Positions 25,988 to 35,252 of a DNA stretch of 64,000 bases are shown here, in pieces. How positions within the stretch are numbered: position 1 is the first letter of the stretch; each line of letters opens with the position of its first letter. The stretch is from Leucobacter komagatae. Its GTDB lineage: Bacteria; Actinomycetota; Actinomycetes; Actinomycetales; Microbacteriaceae. A model generated the notes under the pieces. It was not told the origin of the DNA. It saw only the letters and a program-made list of their open reading frames with translations, and did not search any database. Both the position numbers and the translations under genes were made by a program. Location of the stretch: assembly GCF_006716085.1 (NCBI RefSeq), contig NZ_VFON01000001.1, positions 930,001-994,000 on the forward strand. The letters are read 5' to 3'.

Positions 25988-26056
25988 GTGTCCAGTGACA
26001 GTTGCAGTCCTCGGCCGGATCTCGTGTTCGCCCGCTTCGCGCTCCCTGCTGCGTAG
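25988..26056 (+). CDS. Leader peptide upstream of mgtE (22 residues)
   Basis: A GTG opens a 22-codon frame preceded by GAGGTGA at 5 bases, a seven-base match to the anti-Shine-Dalgarno and the best ribosome site in the leader. The peptide begins MSSDSCSPRPD and ends ARFALPAA. The Asp/Pro-rich start recalls MgtL of Salmonella, whose acidic/proline stretch destabilises ribosomes at low Mg2+. It ends 28 bases before an attenuator-like hairpin and 111 bases before mgtE. Translation is strongly suggested by the SD; the sensing role is inference. Confidence 0.55.
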   Translation: MSSDSCSPRPDLVFARFALPAA

Positions 26057-26083
26057 CGGCTCACTCGCTGTCCGGCTCCCTCA

Positions 26084-26115
26084 CGGGCGCCGCACTCGCT
26101 GAGCGCCCGCTTTCT
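26084..26115 (+). terminator. Attenuator-like terminator in the mgtE leader
   Basis: A 7-bp perfect stem CGGGCGC/GCGCCCG (12-base loop) is followed directly by CTTTCTT. GCGGC at 26056-26060, touching the leader peptide's stop codon, can pair with GCCGC at 26089-26093 and so compete with the terminator's left arm. A ribosome reaching the stop would favour termination; early drop-off would favour readthrough. Directly before mgtE a further TGCGCGC/GCGCGCA hairpin lies just upstream of the AAGGAG. Confidence 0.5.
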
Positions 26116-26167
26116 TAGTTGCGCGCTCAACCCTGCGGCGCGCACCCCTCGGCGAAGGAGCGACGCC

Positions 26168-27547
26168 ATGACGACCACCCAGCAGACCCCGCAGCCCGCG
26201 CAGCCCAAGACGCAAGACGAGCTCGTCGACAGCATCGCGCAGCTGTACCAGGCCCGCGATCTCAACGCGATCACGCAAGAGCTGACGCCGCTGCACGCGG
26301 CCGACATCATCCCGGTGTTCGAGCGCCTGAACGACAGGCAGCGCGCCGTCATGTACCGGCTGCTGCCGAAGGACCGCGCGGCCGAGGTCTTCGAGATGCT
26401 CGACCCCGCATTGCAGAGCGACCTGCTGCACGGGCTGCAGGACGCTGAGGTCGCGCAGCTGTTCGTCGACCTCGATCACGATGACAGACTGTGGCTCATC
26501 GACGAGGTTCCCGCCGCGCTCGCGACGCGGCTGCTGCGCGGGCTCCCCGAGCAGGAGCGCGTGCTCACCGCAGCGCTGCTCGGCTACCCTCAGGGCAGCG
26601 TGGGCCGCCGCATGTCGCTTGAGTACGTCTCGACGCGCGCCTCTTTCACGGTGCGGGAGACGCTTGACCGAGTGCGCGACAGGCTCGATGACGCCGAGAC
26701 CGTGTACACGATCCCAGTGCTCGATGACTCGCGCCACGTTGTCGGCGTGGTGAGCCTCCGTGAGCTGCTTGCGGCCGACGACGACGCACTCATCTCCGAG
26801 ATCATGAGCCCCGCGCACTCCGCGGGCGCCGTCGAAGAGGCCGAGCTTGCCGCCCGGCGCTGCGCCGACCGCGCGCTGCTCGCGATGCCGATCGTCGACA
26901 GGGAGAACCGGCTCGTCGGGATGCTCACGATTGACGATGCCATCCGCATCCTTGAGCACGAGGAGAGTGAGGACGCGGCGCGTCAGGGCGGCACCGAACC
27001 GCTTCGCCGCCCCTACCTGTCGACCCCGGTCGGCGCGCTCGTGCGTTCGCGCGTCATCTGGCTACTCGTCCTCGCAATCGGGGCGACGCTCACCGTGCAG
27101 GTGCTCTCGGTGTTTGAGGCGACAATCGAGCAGGTGACGGTGCTTGCGCTGTTCGTGCCGCTACTCATCGGCACGGGTGGCAACACCGGCAATCAGGCCG
27201 CAACAACCGTAACCCGAGCCCTCGCGCTCGGTGACGTCGGCTCGCGCGACTTCTGGAAGGTGCTCACCCGCGAGCTGCGCACGGGCGCGATGCTCGGTCT
27301 GCTGCTGGGAACGCTCGGCTTCGCGATTGCCGCGATCGCGTTCTCACCTCAGATCGGGCTCGTCATCGGGCTCACCCTCCTCGCGGTGTGCACGCTTGCT
27401 GCGGCTGTCGGCGGCTGCATGCCGCTGCTCGCTCGCGCGGTGAAGGTCGACCCGGCGGTGTTCTCGAACCCCTTCATCTCGACGTTCGTTGACGCGCTCG
27501 GCCTCATCATCTACTTCCTCATCGCACGGACCGTGCTCGGGCTGTAG
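26168..27547 (+). CDS. mgtE: Magnesium transporter MgtE
   Basis: The 459-residue MgtE has an N-terminal superhelical domain (ADIIPVFERLNDRQRAVMYRLLPKDRAAEVFEML), two CBS domains (about 140-265: VYTIPVLDDSRHVVGVVSLRELL, ALLAMPIVDRENRLVGMLTIDDA) and a five-helix membrane domain with GTGGNTGNQAATTVTRALALGD, the pore signature. The cytosolic domains close the channel when Mg2+ is abundant. AAGGAG is 7 bases before ATG. The 303-base leader with its short peptide and hairpins suggests transcriptional attenuation. Confidence 0.95.
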   Translation: MTTTQQTPQPAQPKTQDELVDSIAQLYQARDLNAITQELTPLHAADIIPVFERLNDRQRAVMYRLLPKDRAAEVFEMLDPALQSDLLHGLQDAEVAQLFVDLDHDDRLWLIDEVPAALATRLLRGLPEQERVLTAALLGYPQGSVGRRMSLEYVSTRASFTVRETLDRVRDRLDDAETVYTIPVLDDSRHVVGVVSLRELLAADDDALISEIMSPAHSAGAVEEAELAARRCADRALLAMPIVDRENRLVGMLTIDDAIRILEHEESEDAARQGGTEPLRRPYLSTPVGALVRSRVIWLLVLAIGATLTVQVLSVFEATIEQVTVLALFVPLLIGTGGNTGNQAATTVTRALALGDVGSRDFWKVLTRELRTGAMLGLLLGTLGFAIAAIAFSPQIGLVIGLTLLAVCTLAAAVGGCMPLLARAVKVDPAVFSNPFISTFVDALGLIIYFLIARTVLGL

Positions 27548-27590
27548 CCGGAGCACGCGGGGCGCGCGGGGCGCCTGTCATACTTTCGCT

Positions 27591-28178
27591 ATGGCAACGG
27601 AACCCGACGCGCTCCCCCTGGGGCCCTACGACCGGGTCATCATCGCGGGGCTCACCGGGTCTGGCAAAACGACCCTCGCTCGGCGCCTCGCCGAGGTGTG
27701 GGGCCTCACCCACGTGGAGATCGACGCGCTCTACCACGGCCCTAACTGGGTTCCCCGCCCTGAGTTTCTCGACGACGTGACACGGTTCGCGAAGACCGAG
27801 CGTTGGGTGACCGAGTGGCAGTACACGAGCAAGGGCGCGGGCGACATTTACGAACCGCGCGCCCAGCTCGCGGTCTGGCTCGACTACCCGTGGAAGGTCG
27901 CGCGGCGACGCCTTGTTCGCCGCACGCTGTCGCGCAGCCTCCTGCGAACCGAGCTCTGGAACGGCAACCGTGAGGGCTCGCTACTGCGGCTCGTGAGCCC
28001 TGACCCGGAGAAGAACATACTTGCCTGGCAGCGCAAGACCCGCAACAACTGGCGGGAGCGGATGCCAGCGGCCCTCGAACGCAACCCGCACCTGACCCTC
28101 GCGCGCCTCACATCGCCGGCGCAGACCGACTCGTGGGTAGCCGGTCTGCGACGCAGACCCCCTACCAGCCCTCGGTGA
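27591..28178 (+). CDS. P-loop NTPase, adenylate kinase / topology-modulation-like
   Basis: The 195-residue protein has Walker A GLTGSGKTT at about 22-30, then HVEIDALYHGPNW and WQYTSKGAGDIYEPRAQLAVWLDYPW, followed by an Arg-rich lid (RRRLVRRTLSRSLLRTELWNGNREG). This is the FlaR/DNA topology-modulation P-loop group, probably small-molecule or nucleotide kinases of unknown substrate. A TACTTT box 4 bases before ATG suggests a leaderless message. Convergent with, and overlapping by 17 bases, the large fusion gene downstream. Confidence 0.75.
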   Translation: MATEPDALPLGPYDRVIIAGLTGSGKTTLARRLAEVWGLTHVEIDALYHGPNWVPRPEFLDDVTRFAKTERWVTEWQYTSKGAGDIYEPRAQLAVWLDYPWKVARRRLVRRTLSRSLLRTELWNGNREGSLLRLVSPDPEKNILAWQRKTRNNWRERMPAALERNPHLTLARLTSPAQTDSWVAGLRRRPPTSPR

Positions 28179-31100
28179 GCACCCTGTCGAGCTGCGCAAC
28201 CATGAAGTCGGCGCTCTCCGCGCTCAGCGTCAGCGGCGGCTTCACCTTAAGCACGTTCGAGCGTTCGGAGGTCGTGAGTACGACGACACCGAGCTCGCGC
28301 AGGCGTTCGCAGATCGCGGCAGCCTCCGCCGTCGCCGGCTCCATCGTCTCGCGGTCACGCACGAGCTCAACGCCGAGGTACAGGCCCTCGCCGTGGATCG
28401 GGCCGACGATGTCGTGCCTGTCTGCGAGCTCGCGGAAGCCTGCGGCGAGGCGCTCGCCAACGGTCGCGGCGTTCTCCTGCAGCCGCTCGTCGCGCATCGC
28501 ATCGAGTACGGCGATGCCCACGCGGCACGACAGCGGGTTACCACCGGCCGATGAGAAGAACTGGCCCTGGCTCGCAAGCGCGTCGGCGATCTTCTTCGAA
28601 GTGATCACGCCGCCGATCGGGAAGCCGTTGCCCATCGGCTTCGCGATCGTCACGATGTCTGGCGTGACGCCCGACTGTTCGAAGCCCCAGAACGACGAGC
28701 CCATGCGCCCGAAGCCGACCTGCACCTCGTCGGCGATGCAGAGCCCGCCGGCCGTGCGCACTCGCGCGTAAGCGTCGCGCAGGTAGCCGTCTGGCAGGAG
28801 CACGCCGCCAGCGTTGCCAAGCACCGACTCGCAGATGAAGGCGGCGACGTCGCGCCCCTCCGCTGCGAGCGAGTCGAGGTCAGCCCCGAGGTCTGCGGCG
28901 TACCTCGCTCCGACGGTCGCGTCGCCGGCCTCGCCGCGGTAGGTGCCGCGGAAGCGGTTCGGCACGTCTGCGACGTGCACCCAGTCGGGTCGGTTCTCCA
29001 GCGCGTACGGATTGTCGTAGGCGCTCGTCGTGACGGCGTCGCTCGCCATCGTCCAGCCGTGATACGCCTCGCGGAGCGCGACGACCGTCTTACGCCCGGT
29101 CGCGGCCTGCGCGAGGCGGAGCGCAAGGTCAACGGCCTCAGATCCGCTGTTCACGAGCAGCACGGTGTCGAGCTCAGAGCCCTGCGGGAGCAGGGCGAGA
29201 AGCCGCTCGCTGTACTCGGCGAGCTCGCGGTAGAGGAAGCGCGAGTTCGTGTTCAGGATCCTGATCTGACGGCTCATCGCGTCAGCGACGCCCGGGTGTC
29301 CGTGCCCGAGACCCGTGACGTTGTTCACCATGTCAACGTAGGTGCGACCCGTCGTGTCGACGAGGTGGTGCCGCCAGCCGCGCTCGATCTGCATCGGGCT
29401 TTCGTAGTAGCGCTCCTGCGCGCTCGCGAAGATCTGCGCGCGGCGTGCGAGCTCGTCGCCGGCCTCATCGCGCTGCGAGAGGGACGGGAGGCCGAGGAGC
29501 GTCGCGGGATCCTGCGTGAGGCGCCGCCACCCGGCGACGCGCTCGGGCGCGACGAACTGGCAGCGGCCCGGTTCGGGAGCTGCAAGGGTGAGGATCGCGG
29601 GGGCGAGCCCAGACACCGCGTCCGCGCGGCACATGAGGATCGACAGCGGCCTCGGGTCATCCGACTCGCCCAGCTCGCCGAGCGCGTCACCCGCGAGCAC
29701 GGCTGCGCCCTGGGCGACAGTCGGGGCCACGCCATCGATGGAGACGAACCAGCCGTTGCCGGCGTCGAGGAGCAGCCCTCGCGCGGTCGCAGCGACGACC
29801 GTACCCGCGAGCGGAGCGGCGACCGGAGTCGCGGAGCCCGGTGCGATCCACGCTTCGGTGCCGATCGGCCAGGTCTCGGCGCCGTCGACGGCATTGATCG
29901 CGGCGCGGGTCAGCCGGTACACGCCGTACGGGAAGACAGCCGCGGCCGCCCCGGTAACAAACGCGTCGTCGACGAGGTCACGCTCAGACTCGGCGTCGAG
30001 CCACTTGCCCGCGTCGAGCGCGTCGGCCTCGACGCCGGGATCGAGCACGCTGACCTCGCCCGAGAGCTCGGGAAGAAGGGCGCGGAGCGGGCTTGCTGCG
30101 GGGGCGCCGGCTGCGGGGGCCGGGACCGCGGGCGACGCCTGGAGATCGAGTCCGCCGGACGCCGAGGGCGCACCGATATAGCCGAGGCGCGCGAGCACCT
30201 GCTCGGTCATCTCAGTGAGCGAGTAGCGCGTCGCCGCATCAAAGATCGCCTGCTCCCCCGCAATGCGCTCACGAGCGTAATCGTTGTCGCCGTCGATTTC
30301 GAGCTGGCGCCAGCCGCTCGCGACGAGCAGCGCGGCCCGCAGCACGACGAGCGGCCAGACGGCGCGCGCCTCGGGGGCCGAAATCGGCGCGGCCTCGTGG
30401 AATGTGTCAACGGCGTCGAGGGTGCGCACCGGGCGCTCTGCGTCGTGGTGAAGCAGCGACGAGAGCGTCACCGAGAGCTCCGCGATGCGCCAGCCGTAGG
30501 AAAGGTCGCCGAGGTCGAGCACCGTCTTCGGGTGCACGCGAGTGTCGTCGCCGCGCTCACCAACGACGTTGTCGTCGGTGAGGTCGCCGTGGATCGCCTG
30601 CACGGGAAGCTCGCCGGTGAGGGGCGCGAGGGCGTGGTGCGCCTCGGCGGCGGCTTCAAGCACCCGGCGGCGCAGCCCGTCATCGGTGATGGCGGCGGCG
30701 AGCCGTTCGGTCTGCTCGTGAGCGACGCGCATGTCCCACATGTGGTCGCGGTCAAGCCCCTCGTGGCTCAGCCCGGCGAGCGCGTTGACCGATGCTGCCG
30801 CGAGCGCGCCGAACTCCCGGATGACGCCCGGGGCGAGGTAGCCGCAATCGACGAGCGCCTCGCCCGAGACGAACTCACTGCGGCGCACCGCGTACTCGCC
30901 CCAGCGCTGCACGTGCTCGCCGTCGGTGCCCGGAAGCACTGCGGGCACCGACACCCCGGCCTCACGGTACGCGTCGAGCGCGAGGTGCTGGGCTTCGCGC
31001 GCTGAGTCTTCGAAGATGGGGTGGTCGATGCGCAGCACCGTGCGCGAGCCGTCGGCCGCTTCGAGCACGAAGTTCCGATCTTGGTTGCTGCCGAGCTCGG

Positions 31101-31197
31101 TCGCGACAACGTCGACGCCGTACAGGTCACTCGCGATCGCAGTCGCATCGACCTCGGTGACGTTAGGCCGCACGAGGCCGCCGCTTTCTTGTGACAC
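28162..31197 (-). CDS. Three-part fusion: APH-type kinase, degenerate M23-like domain, class III aminotransferase
   Basis: One 1011-residue frame without internal breaks. Residues about 1-330 are an aminoglycoside/choline-kinase-like phosphotransferase (catalytic loop HGDLTDDN, metal site DLGDLSYG). About 420-560 resemble a LytM/M23 fold (GTVVAATARGLLLDAGNGWFVSIDG) without clear zinc ligands. About 590-1011 are a PLP aminotransferase with the substrate/PLP region CIADEVQVGFGR and Lys853 in IAKPMGNG. The kinase and lyase halves correspond to human hydroxylysine kinase and phosphohydroxylysine/ethanolamine-phosphate phospho-lyase. So this may phosphorylate an amino alcohol and then eliminate phosphate; the substrate is inferred. 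Confidence 0.85.
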   Translation of the reverse strand: MSQESGGLVRPNVTEVDATAIASDLYGVDVVATELGSNQDRNFVLEAADGSRTVLRIDHPIFEDSAREAQHLALDAYREAGVSVPAVLPGTDGEHVQRWGEYAVRRSEFVSGEALVDCGYLAPGVIREFGALAAASVNALAGLSHEGLDRDHMWDMRVAHEQTERLAAAITDDGLRRRVLEAAAEAHHALAPLTGELPVQAIHGDLTDDNVVGERGDDTRVHPKTVLDLGDLSYGWRIAELSVTLSSLLHHDAERPVRTLDAVDTFHEAAPISAPEARAVWPLVVLRAALLVASGWRQLEIDGDNDYARERIAGEQAIFDAATRYSLTEMTEQVLARLGYIGAPSASGGLDLQASPAVPAPAAGAPAASPLRALLPELSGEVSVLDPGVEADALDAGKWLDAESERDLVDDAFVTGAAAAVFPYGVYRLTRAAINAVDGAETWPIGTEAWIAPGSATPVAAPLAGTVVAATARGLLLDAGNGWFVSIDGVAPTVAQGAAVLAGDALGELGESDDPRPLSILMCRADAVSGLAPAILTLAAPEPGRCQFVAPERVAGWRRLTQDPATLLGLPSLSQRDEAGDELARRAQIFASAQERYYESPMQIERGWRHHLVDTTGRTYVDMVNNVTGLGHGHPGVADAMSRQIRILNTNSRFLYRELAEYSERLLALLPQGSELDTVLLVNSGSEAVDLALRLAQAATGRKTVVALREAYHGWTMASDAVTTSAYDNPYALENRPDWVHVADVPNRFRGTYRGEAGDATVGARYAADLGADLDSLAAEGRDVAAFICESVLGNAGGVLLPDGYLRDAYARVRTAGGLCIADEVQVGFGRMGSSFWGFEQSGVTPDIVTIAKPMGNGFPIGGVITSKKIADALASQGQFFSSAGGNPLSCRVGIAVLDAMRDERLQENAATVGERLAAGFRELADRHDIVGPIHGEGLYLGVELVRDRETMEPATAEAAAICERLRELGVVVLTTSERSNVLKVKPPLTLSAESADFMVAQLDRVLTEGW

Positions 31198-31265
31198 GGG
31201 AAACCACCTTCGACATTGCGCTCGGGGCGCTTCAACGATTCTGTGCTGAGTGTATCGCTCGGCCG

Positions 31266-31862
31266 CTACTCCGAGAACAGCTCCGCGATTGCGGGTGCGA
31301 GCTGCGTGAACGCCCGCGTGCGGTGCGAGACGAGATTCTTCTCCTCGGGCCGCATCTCCGCAGCCGAGCGGCGCTCACCCTCCGGCAAGAAGATCGGGTC
31401 GTACCCGAAGCCGTTCTCACCGACGGGCTCGGTGAGGAGCGCGCCCTGCCAGACGCCGAGCTCGCACACCTCCTGGCCCTCGGGGGTAACGAGTGCCGCG
31501 GCGCAGACGAAACCGGCGGCGCGGTGCTCCTCGGCGATGTCAGAGAGCTGCTCGAGCAGCAGCTTCACGTTCGCCCTATCGTCGCGAGCGTGCCCGCCCC
31601 AGCGCGCCGAGAAAATGCCGGGGCTGCCGCCGAGCACCTCGACGGCGATTCCCGAGTCGTCCGCAAGCGCGGGCAGACCCGTGTGCGCCGCCGCAGCGCG
31701 CGCCTTGAGCAGCGCGTTCGCTTCAAAGCTCAGGCCATCCTCTACAGGCTCGGGGCCGTCGTAGCCGACGAGTTCGATGCCGGGGATGAGTGGCTCAAGC
31801 ACCGCCCGAAGCTCGACGAGCTTGTTGGCGTTGTGCGAGGCGAGAACAACTGTGCGTGTCAT
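31266..31862 (-). CDS. rdgB: RdgB/HAM1 XTP/dITP diphosphatase
   Basis: The 198-residue enzyme removes non-canonical purine nucleotides (XTP, dITP) by cleaving to monophosphate and PPi. It shows VVLASHNANKLVELRAVL at the start, LADDSGIAVEVLGGSPGIFSARWGG (metal-binding acidic pair and loop) near 67-91, and ENGFGYDPIFLPEGE near 150-165. I used the MTRTVV ATG because GGAG lies 6 bases upstream. An ATG four codons earlier overlaps that SD. Third gene of murI-rph-rdgB. Confidence 0.95.
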   Translation of the reverse strand: MTRTVVLASHNANKLVELRAVLEPLIPGIELVGYDGPEPVEDGLSFEANALLKARAAAAHTGLPALADDSGIAVEVLGGSPGIFSARWGGHARDDRANVKLLLEQLSDIAEEHRAAGFVCAAALVTPEGQEVCELGVWQGALLTEPVGENGFGYDPIFLPEGERRSAAEMRPEEKNLVSHRTRAFTQLAPAIAELFSE

Positions 31863-31922
31863 GTGTGACTCCATCGGTGAAACTGGCGGGCCGCGTCAGG
31901 GCAGCGGCCCCAAGCGAAACGG

Positions 31923-32657
31923 TTACTCTGCGAGGGCCGCGGTCTGCAGCGCTGCGAGCTCGGACGTGCTGACGAGGGCGAGGTCGAGCAGCGAGTTCAG
32001 CTCGGCACGGTTGAACGGCGCGCCCTCGGCTGTTCCCTGCACCTCGACGAAGTCGCCGGCACCGGTCACGACGACGTTCATGTCGGTCTCAGCGCTCGAG
32101 TCCTCGATGTAGTTGAGGTCGCTGACGGGAAGGCCCTTCACGATGCCGACCGAGACCGCGGAGACGGTGTCGATGAGCGGCTTCGCGTTTCGCGCGATGT
32201 GCCCGTTCGAGCGGGCCCACTCGACAGCGTCAGCGAGCGCGACGTAGGCGCCGGTAATCGAGGCCGTGCGGGTACCGCCATCGGCCTGGAGCACGTCGCA
32301 GTCGATCACGACGGTGTTCTCTCCGAGGGCCTTCGTGTCGATGATCGCGCGGAGGCTACGCCCGATCAGGCGTGAGATCTCGTGGGTGCGGCCGCCGATC
32401 TTGCCGCGGACCGATTCGCGCTGCATGCGCTCGTTCGTTGAGCGCGGCAGCATCGAGTACTCGGCGGTCACCCAGCCGGTGCCCTTGCCCATGAGCCAGC
32501 GGGGAACGCCCGGGGTGAACGAAGCCGTGCAGAGCACCTTCGTGTTGCCGAAGGAGATGAGGGCAGACCCCTCCGCCTGCGCGCTCCAGCCGCGCTCGAT
32601 AGTCACCTCGCGCATCGCTCCAGGCGCGCGTCCGTCTACTCGAGTGTTCTCGGTCAT
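31923..32657 (-). CDS. rph: Ribonuclease PH
   Basis: The 244-residue phosphorolytic exonuclease trims tRNA 3' ends. Its signatures are [58 protein letters not shown] (outline, phosphate-binding Arg), [23 protein letters not shown] and [15 protein letters not shown]. All key segments are intact and the length matches the family. It precedes rdgB by 60 bases and follows murI by 148 bases. Confidence 0.97.
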   Translation of the reverse strand: MTENTRVDGRAPGAMREVTIERGWSAQAEGSALISFGNTKVLCTASFTPGVPRWLMGKGTGWVTAEYSMLPRSTNERMQRESVRGKIGGRTHEISRLIGRSLRAIIDTKALGENTVVIDCDVLQADGGTRTASITGAYVALADAVEWARSNGHIARNAKPLIDTVSAVSVGIVKGLPVSDLNYIEDSSAETDMNVVVTGAGDFVEVQGTAEGAPFNRAELNSLLDLALVSTSELAALQTAALAE

Positions 32658-32805
32658 GTTTCCTCCGAAGGTGGGGTGTGGGTCAAATAGGCTGCGGCGT
32701 GCTGGGCTGCGCCGCGGTCGGGGCTGGGGCGGTGGGCTGCTCTGGATCCTGCTCCGCTTGATTCACCGGGAGACCCGTGTGCGCGGCAGGCTCTGAGAGC
32801 GCGAC

Positions 32806-33654
32806 TCAGGGAGCCTCCGGCGCGTCGCGCGACTTCCCGCGCACCAGCGGGTCGAGGGTGTCGCCGCCGATGCCCAACATGCGCCGCGCGAGCCGCACGA
32901 ACTCGCTCGTGTCGCCGCCCGTCGTCTCGTACCGAATGCTCGGGGGCCCGGCCGCGGGGTCGCGAAGGAGGCTCCGCTCGGTGAGCTTCTCGAAGACGAG
33001 GTTGGCGGTCTCGATGTCGCTCGAGACGAGCGCGACGTCGGGCCCGACGACCTGGCGAATCGCGCCGCGCAAGAACGGGTAGTGCGTGCAGCCGAGCACC
33101 AGCGTGTCGATCTGCTTGTCGATGAGCGGGCGCAGGTAGCCCTCCGCGACGCGCAGCGTCTCGTCGCCGCTCGTCTGGCCCGCTTCGACGAGCTCCACAA
33201 AACGCGGGCACGCCTGCGAGCTGAGCGTCACCTCGGGGTGTTGAGCAAAGTGGGCGTTGTACGCCCCAGACTCAATCGTCGCCGTCGTCCCGATCAGACC
33301 GACTTTGCCGTTCCGGGTGATCGACAGGGCGCTCCGCGCGGTCGGGCCGATCACCTCGACCACGGGCACGTCATAGCGCTCGTAGGCATCGCGAAGCACT
33401 GCGGCTGACGCGGTGTTGCAGGCGATGACGAGCATCTTCACGCCGGATTCGACGAGGCCGTCAAGGATCTCGAGCGCCAGCCGGCGCACCTCTTCGATGG
33501 GGCGCGGCCCGTAGGGGGTGTGCGCGGTGTCGGCTGCGTACAGGATCGATTCGTTCGGCAGCTGGTCACGGATCGCTCGCGCAACCGTGAGACCCCCCAC
33601 GCCTGAGTCGAATACTCCGATGGGAGCCTCAGCGGAAATCGTGCGGGTACTCAC
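32806..33654 (-). CDS. murI: Glutamate racemase
   Basis: The 282-residue enzyme interconverts L- and D-glutamate for peptidoglycan. It shows [17 protein letters not shown] with the Asp/Ser pair, the first catalytic Cys in [12 protein letters not shown] near residue 81, and the second in [15 protein letters not shown] near 192. Starts at GTG with a TAAGCT box 7 bases upstream (leaderless type). Heads the murI-rph-rdgB group common in actinobacteria. Confidence 0.96.
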   Translation of the reverse strand: MSTRTISAEAPIGVFDSGVGGLTVARAIRDQLPNESILYAADTAHTPYGPRPIEEVRRLALEILDGLVESGVKMLVIACNTASAAVLRDAYERYDVPVVEVIGPTARSALSITRNGKVGLIGTTATIESGAYNAHFAQHPEVTLSSQACPRFVELVEAGQTSGDETLRVAEGYLRPLIDKQIDTLVLGCTHYPFLRGAIRQVVGPDVALVSSDIETANLVFEKLTERSLLRDPAAGPPSIRYETTGGDTSEFVRLARRMLGIGGDTLDPLVRGKSRDAPEAP

Positions 33655-33730
33655 GGATTCAAGCTTAGCGGCTGGGCCGAATCGCTCCTATTCTGGCGGC
33701 TGGGAATCGCGTTGCGCCCCGGCCAGGTCG

Positions 33731-34411
33731 CTACTTCACCCAGGTCTTGCGGTGGAACTCGGTGAGCCCGTGTTCGGCGATGCCTGCGTAGTGGGCGGCC
33801 GCCCCATACCCCTTGTTCGACGCCCATGCGTAGTGCGGGAACCGATCGTGGGCCTCCCGCATAACCGCGTCACGAGCGACCTTTGCGCGCACTGACGCCG
33901 CAGACACGCTCGCGCACGCGCGATCCGCCCCCACCCGGGTGACGACGTTAAGCGGCGAACGCAGCACGGGGCTCAGCCAGTCGTGCGATCCGTCGAGCAG
34001 GATCAGCGCGCGATCAACCGCAATGCCGGCCTGGTGCAGCTCAAGCAGAGCCCTGCGGGCGGATTCCCCGAGCATGGCGGTGATGCCGCGCTCGTCAATC
34101 TCAGCGGCGGAGGCGAACCCAACGGCGCCGGTCCCCCACGCTTCGACGGCCGGTGCGATCGACTCGCGTCTCTTCTCGCTCAGCAGCTTCGAATCGCGGA
34201 GGCCCTCCGGAAAGCTTTCAACGCCCGTGACGAGCGCGTGGGCCCCGACCGCGACGGGGCCTGCGATGGCGCCGCGCCCCACCTCGTCGAGTCCGATCAC
34301 GAGTTCGATGCCGCGCGCGAACTCGGCGAGCTCAAACTCGAGAGTCGGGTCTTTGCTGATGGCGGGCTTCGCGGTGCTGACGGCGGGCTTCGCGGGGGCG
34401 TTAGTTGGCAC
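33731..34411 (-). CDS. rnhB: Ribonuclease HII
   Basis: The 226-residue nuclease removes ribonucleotides from DNA. The active-site acids lie in IGLDEVGRGAIAGPV (DE pair near 39-40), later LLDGSHDWL and the Asp of VARDAVMREA. The N-terminus is a low-complexity Lys/Pro/Ala/Thr stretch built from repeated AGCACCGCGAAG-like DNA. I placed the start at the GTG after lepB's stop. An ATG 25 codons upstream would overlap lepB by 62 bases and only lengthen that low-complexity tail. Confidence 0.9.
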   Translation of the reverse strand: MPTNAPAKPAVSTAKPAISKDPTLEFELAEFARGIELVIGLDEVGRGAIAGPVAVGAHALVTGVESFPEGLRDSKLLSEKRRESIAPAVEAWGTGAVGFASAAEIDERGITAMLGESARRALLELHQAGIAVDRALILLDGSHDWLSPVLRSPLNVVTRVGADRACASVSAASVRAKVARDAVMREAHDRFPHYAWASNKGYGAAAHYAGIAEHGLTEFHRKTWVK

Positions 34412-34424
34412 GGACTTCGCGGTG

Positions 34425-35129
34425 CTAGTTGGCGCGGGCTTCGTCGACGCCCGTGAACGTCGCGTCGGGGCGTGACAGCCAGCCAAAGTGCTCGAGCGGC
34501 CAGTTCAGCAGGAATGCGCGGCCGACAATCTCGGACTCGGCGACGAACCCCTTGCCAGGCTGATCTTGGTTGTAGCGCGAGTCTTTGCTCGCGTAGCGGT
34601 TGTCACCGAGCACCCAAACGGACCCCTCGGGAACCGTCACGTCGAAGTCAATGTCGGAGGCGCGGGTCTTGCCCTCCGGGATCACGATGTACGGCTCATT
34701 GAGCGGTACGCCGTTCACCTCAATGCGGCCGTTCGCGTCGCAGCAGGTCACGCGGTCACCGCCCACGCCGATGACGCGCTTGACGACATAGTCGTGAGTC
34801 GTGTCAGCCGCGAGGCCCACGGCCTGGAGCGCCTTCTCGAACGGGCTCGGTGTCGTCGCCATCGCCTTCGGGTAGAGCCAACCGCCCGGGTCGCGGAACA
34901 CGACAACGTCGCCGCGCTTCACGTCAACGACGTTCGGTACGAGCTGGTTCACGAGGATGCGATCGTTCACCTGCAGCGTCTGCTCCATCGAGCTCGACGG
35001 AATGTAGAAGCTTCGCACGAGGAAGCTCTTCAGCAAGAAGGAGATGAGGAAAGCAACGACCAAAATGATGATCAGGTCCCTGAGGAAGCCCAGCAGGCCT
35101 CCCCGGCGCCGCTCCGCAGTCTCGCTCAT
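34425..35129 (-). CDS. lepB: Signal peptidase I
   Basis: The 234-residue membrane protease cleaves Sec/Tat signal peptides outside the membrane. It has an N-terminal membrane anchor (FLRDLIIILVVAFLISFLL), nucleophile Ser in YIPSSSMEQTL near residue 46, catalytic Lys in YVVKRVIGVGGDRV near 117-123 and box E GDNRYASKDSR. The start chosen is MSETAERR; an ATG 15 codons upstream begins within an unlikely cysteine-rich stretch. Lies between rplS and rnhB, the usual actinobacterial order. Confidence 0.95.
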   Translation of the reverse strand: MSETAERRRGGLLGFLRDLIIILVVAFLISFLLKSFLVRSFYIPSSSMEQTLQVNDRILVNQLVPNVVDVKRGDVVVFRDPGGWLYPKAMATTPSPFEKALQAVGLAADTTHDYVVKRVIGVGGDRVTCCDANGRIEVNGVPLNEPYIVIPEGKTRASDIDFDVTVPEGSVWVLGDNRYASKDSRYNQDQPGKGFVAESEIVGRAFLLNWPLEHFGWLSRPDATFTGVDEARAN

Positions 35130-35196
35130 ATCTGACTCACATTCTTTGTCGCAGACCGCGTGCGGAACGCGCACGGCAAAACTAACAGTACCGACA

Positions 35197-35236
35197 GTTC
35201 AGGCCCCCAGCCTGTGAAGCGGCGGAGGGCCTGAAC
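35197..35236 (-). terminator. Hairpin after rplS
   Basis: A 10-bp perfect stem GTTCAGGCCC/GGGCCTGAAC with a 20-base loop lies 17 bases past the rplS stop. It probably limits readthrough into lepB. Confidence 0.6.
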
Positions 35237-35252
35237 AGAAAAAGCTGAACGC

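Noticed and set aside
25920..26160. M-box (ykoK) magnesium riboswitch before mgtE
   Set aside because: The conserved M-box blocks are not found; the leader peptide plus terminator explains the region better.
28975..31005. A 676-codon plus-strand frame opposite the kinase/aminotransferase fusion
   Set aside because: Arg-rich antisense composition; the opposite strand has clear catalytic motifs throughout.
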